Part shown: positions 1 to 8,191 of the stretch, in pieces | How positions within the stretch are numbered: the stretch's first letter is position 1 | Layout: each line of letters opens with the position of its first letter | Source of the DNA: Palleronia pelagia | Lineage (GTDB): Bacteria > Pseudomonadota > Alphaproteobacteria > Rhodobacterales > Rhodobacteraceae | Direction of reading: 5' to 3' | Assembly (NCBI RefSeq): GCF_900110115.1 | Contig: NZ_FOCM01000001.1 | Location: forward strand, 682,001-746,000 | DNA length: 64,000 nucleotides | Position numbers and translations under genes: made by a program | Notes under the pieces: model-generated | What the model was told of the DNA's origin: nothing | Databases searched by the model: none | Seen by the model: only the letters and a program-made list of their open reading frames with translations

Positions 1-51
1 TCGGCGCGGCGGACGCTGAAGCGCCACGAAGCGAGACTTCTATCGAAGTGA
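1..51 (+). CDS. Hint-domain protein, C-terminal end only (cut by window start)
   Basis: In frame 1 the window opens inside a coding region that ends SARRTLKRHEARLLSK followed by TGA at 49-51. This tail closely matches the last residues of the two complete Hint-domain proteins that follow (ARRVLSRKEARLLGA and ARRVLKRFEAQLVAGA). I infer it is the C-terminus of a third, upstream paralogue in the same direction. Only 16 residues are visible, so the assignment rests on this tail similarity and on position. Confidence 0.6.
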   Translation, partial: SARRTLKRHEARLLSK

Positions 52-343
52 GTCGCGCACGTCTTTTCCCGGAAAGGCGGAGAAGTCATCGCGACCCGCA
101 CATCCTGAACCTGTCTCTGATTAATCCTTCCGCGATTTGCACAGGCCATCGTTTCGCCCGGAAGCCCAATTCGGTACGCAACTTGGGATTGTAGACCTAT
201 CGAGCGGCTCGCTCAAAAATGCCTTGATCGGCCACAAAATCTCCCACAGGTTGTATAAATGAAGGCGTCTTTAGGCTTGGGCCACTGACCGAGTTCCCGG
301 GATCGAGGCGCCGCTTTCGTTGCAGAACTGCAGGAGCCCCGAG

Positions 344-1141
344 ATGATGAAGTTCGACGAAAATGCGATGTCGCCGGTTGGTGCCGATGCCGAAGCGCGT
401 GACTCTCGGGCGCGCCGCAATTCTTCAGGAACAGGCGAGCTGGCCGAATTGCGGACCCGGCAGACACCGCAGGTGGTCCGGCGGAAGGCGATCGATGCGT
501 CCCGCGAGAGCGACACCGCCGTCAAGCTGAGCCTGTCGGATATCGAGGGCGTCCTGCCATGCTTCACGCCCGGCACCCTGATCGCAACAGGCAAGGGTGA
601 GCGGCGGGTCGAGACATTGCAGGCAGGCGACCGGGTCATCACCCGCGACCGGGGTATGCAGGTGGTTCACTGGGTCGGTAAGACGACCCTGACAGAAAAA
701 GACCTGCGCGCCCAACCCGCCATGCGCCCCGTTCGTTTGCGGGCAGGGTGCCTGGGGCCGGACCGCCCGGCGCGCGACATGCTGCTCAGCCCCAACCATC
801 GCGTGCTGTTCAACGAGAGTCAGTACACCGGGAAATTCGCCGGCTCCGAGGTCATGGCCGCGGCCAAGCACCTGACCTGGATGCCCGGGATCACCCAGGC
901 ACGGGCGGAAACCGTCACCTATATCCACTTCATGTTCGCCCAACACGAGCTGGTCCTGTCCGACGGGCTGTGGTCCGAGAGCTTCCAGGCGGGCGATTAC
1001 ACGCTGAACGCGCTCGACCGCCGGCAAAGGGATGCGATCTTCCAGATATTTCCCGACCTGAAGGGTCACGAGGGCATGGATGGCTTCACGCCCGCGCGGC
1101 GGGTGCTCAGCAGGAAAGAGGCACGACTCCTGGGCGCCTGA
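344..1141 (+). CDS. Hint-domain (Hedgehog/intein-type) protein
   Basis: The predicted protein has 265 residues. An N-terminal extension of about 70 polar residues is followed by a Hint fold. The start of the Hint fold is CFTPGTLIAT with the Cys at about residue 73, then the GDRVITRD strand, the SPNHRVLF block with His152, and the C-terminal HELVLSDGLWSESF block. These are the hallmarks of the Hint_2 family common in Rhodobacteraceae. Hint domains perform self-cleavage or thioester chemistry in inteins and Hedgehog proteins; the role of these stand-alone bacterial versions is unknown. I chose ATG 344 because AGGAG lies 7 nt upstream; a TTG at 320 is a weaker alternative. No signal peptide or membrane segment is seen. 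It is the second of three consecutive Hint genes. Confidence 0.85.
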   Translation: MMKFDENAMSPVGADAEARDSRARRNSSGTGELAELRTRQTPQVVRRKAIDASRESDTAVKLSLSDIEGVLPCFTPGTLIATGKGERRVETLQAGDRVITRDRGMQVVHWVGKTTLTEKDLRAQPAMRPVRLRAGCLGPDRPARDMLLSPNHRVLFNESQYTGKFAGSEVMAAAKHLTWMPGITQARAETVTYIHFMFAQHELVLSDGLWSESFQAGDYTLNALDRRQRDAIFQIFPDLKGHEGMDGFTPARRVLSRKEARLLGA

Positions 1142-1144
1142 GGT

Positions 1145-1178
1145 AAATGGGGCAGGTGGACACGCTTCGGCCCCATTT
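1145..1178 (+). terminator. possible terminator hairpin after the first complete Hint gene
   Basis: AAATGGGGC and GCCCCATTT form a perfect 9-bp stem with a 16-nt loop, starting 4 nt after the stop codon. The T tract is short, so termination strength is uncertain. Confidence 0.35.
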
Positions 1179-1401
1179 CCGACCCAAATCCGAATCGAAC
1201 GGCTGAATTCGAGCTGAATGCGCCGCCTTGCGGGCGCTCGATTCGCTTCCAAGCGACAAGTTACGGCAACAATGCCGCCGATCGGGCGGTTTTGTTCGTT
1301 CGTGTGAATGTGGCGAAAATAAGTGATTGTTTGCCACCACTTTCCGGTTCTTGCAGACCCAAATCACTGTTCCGACGCTCGAGGTCAATCGGACCGATTT
1401 G

Positions 1402-1417
1402 TGGCCGGATCCGGCCA
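1402..1417. promoter_or_regulatory. 16-bp perfect palindrome upstream of a Hint gene, possible operator
   Basis: TGGCCGGATCCGGCCA is a perfect palindrome, flanked by ATTTG on the left and AAT on the right so that the dyad nearly extends further. It lies 136 bp before the start of the next Hint gene. No regulator is known to me for this sequence. Confidence 0.3.
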
Positions 1418-1552
1418 AATGTGTCCGAATGCGGCGCAGGGACGACCACAATCGTGACACTTTTCTGGCCCGGTCCGCCCAATTTGGCTAAAACAAGGCA
1501 ACAAGTTTCAGCGGATCGCCTGAACCGGCGGACCAAGTGAAGGAAGACCAGT

Positions 1553-2122
1553 ATGACCGTTTCGACCGCCAAAGCCCGCAAGATCGCCACCGACCGCCAG
1601 ATCGCCGAAGGCCGCGGTCGCATGATCGGTATCTCGGCCGAGACCTTGGTCGCCACCATGGCGGGCGAAAAGCCGGCCGGCAGCCTGGCCGTCGGCGACA
1701 AGGTCTTCACCCGCGACAACGGCGCCCAGCCGATCCGCCGGATCGAGCGCATCGAAGCCGCCACCGCCGAGAAATCGACCGTTCGCATCGCCAAGGGCGC
1801 ACTGGGCCACGGCCTGCCGATGCAGGACATGGTCGTCGCTGCCGATTACCGCCTTCTGATCTGCTCGGAGCGGGCCAACCTGCTGCTGGACGACACCGAG
1901 GTTCTGGTCGCCGCCGCCGACATGGTGGGCCAGCCCGGCTTCGACTGGGCCGAGGCGCCCGCGGCCGGCTTCGTCGCCATCTTCACCGATTTCCACGAAG
2001 TGATCCTGACCGACGGCACCTGGGCCGAAACCGCCGAACCGGGCCGCGTGGTCCATGGCCACGGCGCCCCGGCGCGCCGCGTGCTCAAGCGTTTCGAGGC
2101 GCAGCTGGTCGCGGGCGCCTGA
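1553..2122 (+). CDS. degenerate Hint-domain protein
   Basis: This 189-residue protein aligns over its length with the preceding Hint protein: ETLVATMAGEK matches GTLIATGKGER, GDKVFTRDNG matches GDRVITRDRG, and HEVILTDGTWAET matches HELVLSDGLWSES. The nucleophilic Cys position is Gly26, and the His of the SPNHR block is replaced by Tyr99 in AADYRLL. By comparison with known Hint chemistry it should not be able to self-process. The start at 1553 has AGGA 8 nt upstream. It may be a binding-only or structural paralogue. Confidence 0.8.
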   Translation: MTVSTAKARKIATDRQIAEGRGRMIGISAETLVATMAGEKPAGSLAVGDKVFTRDNGAQPIRRIERIEAATAEKSTVRIAKGALGHGLPMQDMVVAADYRLLICSERANLLLDDTEVLVAAADMVGQPGFDWAEAPAAGFVAIFTDFHEVILTDGTWAETAEPGRVVHGHGAPARRVLKRFEAQLVAGA

Positions 2123-2187
2123 GCGCGGCATCTGGACGTTCGCGGCAGGGCAGGGCAGATTGAGCCCGACCTGACCCGGAGTTTTCC

Positions 2188-2619
2188 ATGTTTCACCCCA
2201 CGCCCTGGCATTTCTGGCCCGTTCTGACCATTGCCCTGATCTGGCATCTTTTCGGGGTGATCGATTACACCGCTACGCAGCTGGATCTTGCGTTCTGGAT
2301 GTCCATGGCGACCGATGCGCAGCGCGCCTTCGTCTCGACCATGCCGGACTGGATCGACGCTGTCTGGGCCATTTCGGTCTGGGCGGGTCTTGCCGGTGTC
2401 ATCCTCATGGCGATGCGGACCGGGTTCGCGCCGCTGATCCTTGCGGCCAGCTTCATCGCGACCCTGATCCTGACGATCTGGCTCGCCATTTCGGCAGATC
2501 CTTCGCTGGTCCAGCTGGTGGGTCCTGTCGGTGTCTGGGTCATGGTCGGCGCCACGGTGCTGTCGCTGATCCTGTGGCTCTGGGCCCGGGCGATGCACCA
2601 GGAAGGCGTCATCGACTAG
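2188..2619 (+). CDS. hypothetical four-helix inner-membrane protein
   Basis: The 143-residue protein has four hydrophobic segments, at about residues 8-27, 57-76, 80-101 and 110-132, and a short polar C-terminus. I recognise no motif that gives a function. It is 65 bp downstream of the degenerate Hint gene, in the same direction, and convergent with the nucleotidyltransferase. The strong hydrophobic pattern and normal composition make it a likely real gene. Confidence 0.75.
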   Translation: MFHPTPWHFWPVLTIALIWHLFGVIDYTATQLDLAFWMSMATDAQRAFVSTMPDWIDAVWAISVWAGLAGVILMAMRTGFAPLILAASFIATLILTIWLAISADPSLVQLVGPVGVWVMVGATVLSLILWLWARAMHQEGVID

Positions 2620-2632
2620 CGCACGGCTGCGC

Positions 2633-3232
2633 CTAGCGCGGCTGACCGGTCCGGGCGCGCCACGCGTCCCAGGCCTCGGGCGTGTCCAGGTCGGTCACGG
2701 CGCGGTCGCCTGCCAACGGCAGCAGCTCGACCTTCTGTCCCGACAACAACGCGCGTCCACCCGCATCGCCCTGCAATTCGGCGAAGCGGGGGACCAGTGA
2801 GGCGGGGAAGATCACCGGCTGGCCGGGCTGGCCGCCGGCGGTGGCGGCACGCAGCGGCGTGTCGGGCGCGCCTTGCCACTGTGCGATCAGGGCGCGCATG
2901 TCGGCGGCGGTGATGTCGGGCATATCCGCCAGGACCACCATGACGGCCCGCCCATCGGCCAAGGGCGCGATCGCGCGAAACGACGCCGCCATGCCCGTAT
3001 CGGCGTCGGGAACGCGCACCAGATCCACCGCCAGCCCCTCCAGCGCGTCGTCACGCGAACGGGCCTCGGGCAAGGTGACGAGCACCGGCGCGCCGGTTTC
3101 CAGCGCGCGCCGCGCCACCAGCCGCAGCAGCGGCATGCCACCTACGGTTTCGCGCAGCTTGTCGCGGCCACGCATCCGGGTCGACCCGCCGGCGGCGAGA
3201 ATGGCGATGACGGGCAGCGCGGATGCGGTCAT
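2633..3232 (-). CDS. MobA/MocA-like nucleotidyltransferase
   Basis: The protein has 199 residues and begins with the nucleotide-binding signature LAAGGSTRMRGRDK (about residues 12-25) of the MobA/MocA/GlmU nucleotidyltransferase fold. The metal-binding Asp is in VVLADMPDI. These enzymes attach CMP or GMP to molybdopterin to make the dinucleotide cofactor; MocA, the CMP form for xanthine-dehydrogenase-type enzymes, fits this length and motif best. No molybdoenzyme gene is adjacent, so substrate specificity is not settled. The start was placed at ATG 3232 because the glycine-rich motif must lie close to the N-terminus. Confidence 0.85.
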   Translation of the reverse strand: MTASALPVIAILAAGGSTRMRGRDKLRETVGGMPLLRLVARRALETGAPVLVTLPEARSRDDALEGLAVDLVRVPDADTGMAASFRAIAPLADGRAVMVVLADMPDITAADMRALIAQWQGAPDTPLRAATAGGQPGQPVIFPASLVPRFAELQGDAGGRALLSGQKVELLPLAGDRAVTDLDTPEAWDAWRARTGQPR

Positions 3233-3435
3233 GGGGCAGGGGGCCTGCGCCGTCCCGAAAGGGGCGTCATTATGCAGCCCGAAGGGGAACTGGCCCGGCC
3301 ATTGCACGTTGCCCGAGTGACAGCGCGAAAGCTGCAAAAGTGGTTTGACTGCCGGTCCCACCGGGGGTCATGTCCCTGCTCCCCTGGGGATCCGGTTCGT
3401 CCCTTACGGATCACTTGGCCTGGCCCTGTCAAAGG

Positions 3436-3466
3436 AAGCCCGGCAAGCGTCATGCTTGCCGGGCTT
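3436..3466 (-). terminator. rho-independent terminator of the binding-protein gene
   Basis: A perfect 13-bp stem (AAGCCCGGCAAGC with its complement, 5-nt loop) lies 32 bp after the stop of the minus-strand binding-protein gene. On the minus strand it is followed by CCTTTG, a short and imperfect T tract. Confidence 0.6.
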
Positions 3467-3497
3467 TCGCGTTTCGTGTCTGCGGTCGGCAGGGGCG

Positions 3498-4694
3498 TCA
3501 GCGGATCTGCTGCTGCTCGAACGCACCGTCGGTGACGGTGTATTCCAGGTAGGTGCCTGCGGCTTCACCCGGGCCGATCAGCTCGACATTGGTCGCGCCG
3601 ACATAGTCGATGTCGCCACCTTCGCTGAGAATCTGGATCGCTTTCTCCATCTCGCCCGGCAGGATCTGCTCGCCCGGGGCGTTGGCCACCTCGAGGATCG
3701 AGTCCTTGTACTCGTTCGGGTCGGTCGAGCCCGCCGCCTGCATGGCCAGCGCGAGCAGCGCGGCCGCGTCATAGCTTTCGCGGGTATACGAGGTCGCGGG
3801 GTCGAACCCGGCGGCTTCGGCATTGGCGGCGAACGCTTCCGTGCCTTCCCCCTCGGACCACGGCACGGCGCCGAACGAGCCGTTCATGGCGTCGCCGATG
3901 GTGTCCAGCAGCGCGGTGGCATACATGCCGTCGCCCATCATGAAGGTGTCGAACGCACCCGAGTCGAGCGCCGAGCGGATCATGCCCAGACCGCCCTGGT
4001 CTGCGTAGCCCAGCACGACCAGCACGTCGCCACCGGCCGAGGCCAGCGCGCCGACTTCGGCCGAGTAGTCGCCCTTGCCGTCCTCGTGCGCCGAGTTCAG
4101 CGTCACGCTGCCGCCGGCCTCCTCGAACGAGGCGATGAAGCTGTCGCTCAGGCCCTTGCCGTAGTCGTTGTTGGTGTAGGTCACGGCCACCGACTCGACC
4201 CCGCGGTCGGACAGGATGTTGGCCAGCACTTCGCCCTGGCGCGCATCCGACGGAGCGGTGCGGAAGAACTGGCCGTTATCCTCGGCGGTGGACAGGCCCG
4301 GCGACGTGGCCGAGGGCGAGATCATGACCATGCCGTTCGGCACGGCGACGTTGGCGAGGATCGCGCCGGTCACGCCCGAGCAGTCGGCCCCCATGATGCC
4401 GGCCACGCCGTCCGAGGTCACCAGACGCTCGGCCGCGGCGGTGGCGGCGGCGGCGTCGACGCAGGTGCTGTCGGCGGTCACGGCTTCCAGCATGCGGCCG
4501 TCCAGGATGCCGCCGGCCTCGTTCACTTCGGAGATCGCCAGCTGCGCGGCGTCGGACATGCCGGGCGTGATCGATTCAATGGGGCCGGTGAAGCCCAGGA
4601 TGATGCCGATCTTGACCGGGCCTTCGTGTTCGGCGGCAATGGCGCCGGTGGCGGCCATCGTACCCATGGCCGTAGCCATCAGAAACTTCTTCAT
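3498..4694 (-). CDS. ABC transporter substrate-binding protein, branched-chain amino-acid type
   Basis: This 398-residue periplasmic protein starts MKKFLMATAMGTMAATGAIA, a clear Sec signal peptide. It continues with VKIGIILGFTGPI and the periplasmic-binding type I (LivJ-like) fold, including GADCSGVTGAI, SPSATSPGL and YTNNDYGKG. It should bind a small solute in the periplasm for an ABC importer; amino acids or amides are usual for the family. No permease or ATPase gene is next to it, so it is an orphan binding protein. Its leader has the ribosome site ACAGGGAG. The GlxA-type regulator is immediately upstream on the same strand and may control it. Confidence 0.9.
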   Translation of the reverse strand: MKKFLMATAMGTMAATGAIAAEHEGPVKIGIILGFTGPIESITPGMSDAAQLAISEVNEAGGILDGRMLEAVTADSTCVDAAAATAAAERLVTSDGVAGIMGADCSGVTGAILANVAVPNGMVMISPSATSPGLSTAEDNGQFFRTAPSDARQGEVLANILSDRGVESVAVTYTNNDYGKGLSDSFIASFEEAGGSVTLNSAHEDGKGDYSAEVGALASAGGDVLVVLGYADQGGLGMIRSALDSGAFDTFMMGDGMYATALLDTIGDAMNGSFGAVPWSEGEGTEAFAANAEAAGFDPATSYTRESYDAAALLALAMQAAGSTDPNEYKDSILEVANAPGEQILPGEMEKAIQILSEGGDIDYVGATNVELIGPGEAAGTYLEYTVTDGAFEQQQIR

Positions 4695-4801
4695 GGTGAA
4701 AGACTCCCTGTCTTTTTCGTGTTTGTGCCGCGATGATTGCCAGCAAGGTCGGCGCTTGGCAATGACCCTGCCGGTTGCCGCAGGGGCAGGGTGCACTTTC
4801 G

Positions 4802-5794
4802 CTAGACGCGCGACGGCTGGCTGCCGCGCTCGCGGTAGGGCGTGGTGTCGTAATGCGCGCGGTAGCATTTCGAGAAATGCGACGGGCTGGAAAACCCGCA
4901 GGCCAGGGCGACGTTGATGACGCTCATCTCGGTCTGCATCAGCAGGTTGCGCGCCTTCTGCAGCCGCAGTTCCATGTAATACCGCTTGGGGCTGCGGCCG
5001 AGGTAGCGGCGGAACAACCGCTCGAGCTGGCGCGTGCTCATGCCCACGTCGCGGGCCAGCGTCGCGGGACTTATAGGGTCCTCGATATGGGCCTCCATCA
5101 CGCCGATGACCTGGGCGAGCTTCGGATGCCGCACGCCGATGCGCGTGGGTACGCTCAGCCGCTGGGTGTCCTGGTCGGTGCGGATGGTGTTGTAGATCAG
5201 CTGGTCGGCCACCGCGTTGGCCAGGTCGGGGCCGTGATGTTCGGCCAGGAGCTTCAGGAAAAGGTCGATGGACGCCGTGCCGCCGGCCGCGGTCATGCGG
5301 CCGCCATCGATGGTGAAGATCTCCTTGCCCAGAGTGACATCCGGGAAGTCCTCGGCGAAGCCGTCGTGGTTTTCCCAGTGGATCGTGGCGCGCTTGCCGT
5401 CCAGCAGGCCTGCGCGGGCCAGCGTGTAGGACGCGGTGCAAAGCCCCGCGACCGCGGCCCCGCGCCGGGCCTCGCGTCTCAGCCAGTTCAGCACCGGCTT
5501 GCTGCTGGCGGCCGCAACGCCCAGCCCCCCGCACACGACGATCAGGGTGTCGCGCGGCAATTCGGGCAGATCGCCGTCGACGGCGAAGCGGGTGCCGGCC
5601 GAACAGGCCATGGGCCTGCCCCCGTCCGATACGATCTGCCAATTGTAAAGACGTCGCCCCGACAGCCGGTTGGCGATGCGCAGGCAGTCCACCGCGCTGG
5701 CGAAGGCCAACAGCGAGAACTCCGGAAGCAGCAGGAAGGCGACGTTGCGCGCGGGTGCCTCTGGCGCCGTGCTGGAAACCGGGTGTTCAACCAT
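4802..5794 (-). CDS. GlxA-family AraC-type transcriptional regulator
   Basis: The 330-residue protein joins a DJ-1/PfpI-like domain (about residues 17-190, with GLCTASYTLA around Cys119) to a C-terminal AraC double helix-turn-helix (about 225-325, including ALACGFSSPSHFSKCYRAHY). Members such as GbdR control uptake and breakdown of glycine betaine, carnitine or other amines. A binding-protein gene follows 107 bp downstream on the same strand, and a DAHP synthase gene is divergent. The effector cannot be read from sequence; quaternary amines or amino acids are reasonable guesses. Confidence 0.9.
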   Translation of the reverse strand: MVEHPVSSTAPEAPARNVAFLLLPEFSLLAFASAVDCLRIANRLSGRRLYNWQIVSDGGRPMACSAGTRFAVDGDLPELPRDTLIVVCGGLGVAAASSKPVLNWLRREARRGAAVAGLCTASYTLARAGLLDGKRATIHWENHDGFAEDFPDVTLGKEIFTIDGGRMTAAGGTASIDLFLKLLAEHHGPDLANAVADQLIYNTIRTDQDTQRLSVPTRIGVRHPKLAQVIGVMEAHIEDPISPATLARDVGMSTRQLERLFRRYLGRSPKRYYMELRLQKARNLLMQTEMSVINVALACGFSSPSHFSKCYRAHYDTTPYRERGSQPSRV

Positions 5795-5957
5795 TCAAAG
5801 CCGCTTTCGACCGTGGACCGAAGGTGAGCCAAGCACCGTTGCGGAGCAGGCGCAAGAGACGACGATCCCGCCATGGCACGTCACGGGCTTTTTGCCGGTT
5901 TGCAATGCCTTTTGATCGCCCTATACACGCCCGGCAATTCGACGAAAGGAACGCCCC

Positions 5958-7328
5958 ATGGCAGACTGGCAGAAATCCTCCTGGCGCAGCCGTCCGCGGA
6001 TCCAGATGCCCGAGTATACCGACCCCTCCGCGCTGCAGGCGGTCGAGTCGCGCCTGTCGAAGTTCCCGCCGTTGGTCTTTGCCGGCGAAGCGCGGACCCT
6101 GCGCGAGGAGCTGGCGGCCGTATCGCGGGGCGAGGCGTTCCTTCTGCAAGGCGGCGACTGCGCCGAAAGCTTTGCCGAGTTCTCGGCCGACAGCATCCGC
6201 GACACGTTCAAGGTCATGCTGCAGATGGCCATGGTGCTGACCTATGGCGCCAAGGTGCCCACGGTGAAGGTCGGGCGCATGGCCGGCCAGTTCGCCAAAC
6301 CGCGCAGCGCCCCCACCGAGACCCAAGGGAGCACCGAGCTGCCCAGCTATCGCGGTGACATCATCAACGGGTTCGACTTCACGCCCGAGGCGCGCATCCC
6401 CGACCCCAACCGGATGCTCGAGGCCTATACCCAGGCGGCCGCGACGCTGAACCTGCTGCGCGCCTTCTCGAAGGGTGGCTTCGCCGACGTGCACCGCGTC
6501 CATGCGTGGACTCTGGGCTTCACCGATGACGACGAGGCGGGCAAGTACCGCGATATCGCCAACCGCATCCAGGACACGCTGGACTTCATCACCGCCGCCG
6601 GCATCACCGCCGACCGCAACGCCGAGCTGTCGACGGTGGATTTCTACACCTCGCACGAGGCGCTGCTGCTGGAATACGAAGAAGCGCTGACCCGAGTCGA
6701 CTCGACCTCGGGCGCGACAATTGCCGGATCGGGTCACCTGATCTGGATCGGCGACCGCACCCGGCAGCCCGACGGCGCGCACGTGGAATACTGCCGTGGC
6801 GTGTCGAACCCGATCGGCCTGAAATGCGGTCCGTCCATGACCGAGGACGACCTGAAGCGGCTGATCTGGACGCTGAACCCCCGCAACGACGCGGGCCGCC
6901 TGACGCTGATCTCGCGCTTCGGTGCCGGGACGGTGGGCGATCACCTGCCGCGCCTGATCGAGACCGTCCGCAGCGAGGGCGCCAACGTGGTGTGGACCTG
7001 CGATCCGATGCACGGCAACACGATCAAGTCGGCCAGCGGGTACAAGACGCGTCCCTTCGACAGCGTTCTGCGCGAGGTCGAGGAGTTCTTCGAGGTCCAC
7101 AACGCCGAGGGCACCATCCCCGGCGGCGTGCATTTCGAGATGACGGGCAAGGACGTGACCGAATGCACCGGCGGCGTGCGCGCCGTGACGGACGAGGATC
7201 TGTCGGACCGCTACCACACCGCCTGCGATCCGCGCCTGAACGCGAGCCAGGCGCTGGAGCTGGCGTTCCTCGTGGCGGAACTCCTGCGCAGCCGGGGCGA
7301 CGCCGCCCGCGCCCGCGCGGCGGGGTGA
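5958..7328 (+). CDS. aroG: class II 3-deoxy-7-phosphoheptulonate (DAHP) synthase
   Basis: The 456-residue enzyme condenses phosphoenolpyruvate and erythrose 4-phosphate, the first step of the shikimate pathway. Diagnostic class II (plant/Mycobacterium-type) blocks are visible: [11 protein letters not shown] with the metal-binding Cys68, [38 protein letters not shown] and [15 protein letters not shown]. Its length is normal for the family. It has its own promoter region, being divergent from the GlxA regulator. The next shikimate gene, aroQ, is 12 kb away. Confidence 0.95.
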   Translation: MADWQKSSWRSRPRIQMPEYTDPSALQAVESRLSKFPPLVFAGEARTLREELAAVSRGEAFLLQGGDCAESFAEFSADSIRDTFKVMLQMAMVLTYGAKVPTVKVGRMAGQFAKPRSAPTETQGSTELPSYRGDIINGFDFTPEARIPDPNRMLEAYTQAAATLNLLRAFSKGGFADVHRVHAWTLGFTDDDEAGKYRDIANRIQDTLDFITAAGITADRNAELSTVDFYTSHEALLLEYEEALTRVDSTSGATIAGSGHLIWIGDRTRQPDGAHVEYCRGVSNPIGLKCGPSMTEDDLKRLIWTLNPRNDAGRLTLISRFGAGTVGDHLPRLIETVRSEGANVVWTCDPMHGNTIKSASGYKTRPFDSVLREVEEFFEVHNAEGTIPGGVHFEMTGKDVTECTGGVRAVTDEDLSDRYHTACDPRLNASQALELAFLVAELLRSRGDAARARAAG

Positions 7329-7335
7329 TCCCGGG

Positions 7336-7356
7336 CCGGGGCCGCGACGGCCCCGG
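7336..7356 (+). terminator. hairpin after the DAHP synthase gene
   Basis: CCGGGGCC and GGCCCCGG form an 8-bp GC stem with a 5-nt loop, 7 bp after the stop codon. No T tract follows, so it may act only as a 3' end stabiliser. Confidence 0.3.
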
Positions 7357-7358
7357 GC

Positions 7359-8033
7359 TTAACTGTTGTCGACGACCAGTCGAAGGTAAGGACGCGCCGG
7401 CCTCACGGGGTTCGGCGCGTTTTTCGTTGCCTGCACCGCGGGGTCTGGCAGGGTGCCATAGCCCAGCAGCGTCTGGCGCGCTTCCGCGACGATATCGAAC
7501 CGCTGCGGTGCCTTTATCGTGGCGCCACCCGCCGACAGGCAACCGATGGCCCGGGTCACCGCGCCGTCACGGTCGCGCAGCGGCAGGATCAGCAAACGGG
7601 CCGCCACGCGCCCCCTGCGGCCTTCACGCGGGCCGTCCAGCGTCATGTCGATCCGCGCCGGGTCGTCGAACAGGGCGCGCACCGAAGAATTCACGCCATC
7701 GCGCGCGGCCGGGAAGAACAGGCTGGTCAGCGGCAGGCCCCGCATGTCCATGTCCAGCAGGCCGTTCAGTCGCTCGCCCGCCAGCCGGAACCGCGCGACC
7801 CCGGGCGCCATCCGCTCCAGCAGGAAGACGCGGTCGAGGATACCGCTCAGCGCGCGGGGGTCGATCTCGTCCCGGTGGGGCATGATGCGGCCCGCCGCGA
7901 CGCGCAGCCAATACCGCTCGAGCGTCTCGAACGGGTCGGGGCGCTGTGCCGCGTCGGGCGATCCGGGTGCGGCCGGATCCGCCTGTCGCGGTCGCCCGAT
8001 GGGAATGACGGAGTCATCGCTGCTGGTCGTCAT
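7359..8033 (-). CDS. PAS-domain protein (PAS_5 type)
   Basis: The 224-residue protein contains one PAS-like domain, at about residues 38-170. LERYWLRVAAGRIMPHRDEIDP opens the domain, followed by ILDRVFLLERM and FRLAGERLNGLLDMDMRG. This pattern is typical of single-domain PAS_5 proteins of alphaproteobacteria. There is no kinase, cyclase or DNA-binding domain, so it probably acts as a sensor partner for another protein; the ligand is unknown. ATG 8033 is chosen over an upstream TTG at 8051. The gene is convergent with the DAHP synthase gene. Confidence 0.8.
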   Translation of the reverse strand: MTTSSDDSVIPIGRPRQADPAAPGSPDAAQRPDPFETLERYWLRVAAGRIMPHRDEIDPRALSGILDRVFLLERMAPGVARFRLAGERLNGLLDMDMRGLPLTSLFFPAARDGVNSSVRALFDDPARIDMTLDGPREGRRGRVAARLLILPLRDRDGAVTRAIGCLSAGGATIKAPQRFDIVAEARQTLLGYGTLPDPAVQATKNAPNPVRPARPYLRLVVDNS

Positions 8034-8191
8034 GGCGCTGGCCTTTTTCAACGTTTGCCATGTCCCGGCGCCGTCATTGTGACGGCCGGTTGGCTCTGGT
8101 ATCGCTCGGGCGCGGGGGCCGTCCGATACCTGTCAGACTACACCGAAGCCCGCGCAATTTGGTGCAAAAAGAGAGCAAAAGGTTAACCGGT

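Larger units (their letters stand above)
1142..1552. other. 411-bp intergenic region between two Hint genes
   Basis: No credible gene is seen on either strand. The region is visibly richer in A+T than its surroundings. It holds the hairpin at 1145-1178, a smaller hairpin at 1275-1289 (CCGCC/GGCGG) followed by TTTT, and a 16-bp palindrome at 1402-1417. The promoter of the downstream Hint gene should lie here, but I cannot place it. Confidence 0.5.

Noticed and set aside
1261-1830. Minus-strand open frame across the gap between Hint genes
   Set aside because: It runs antisense into the degenerate Hint gene, which has a clear homologue. The frame has no family signature.
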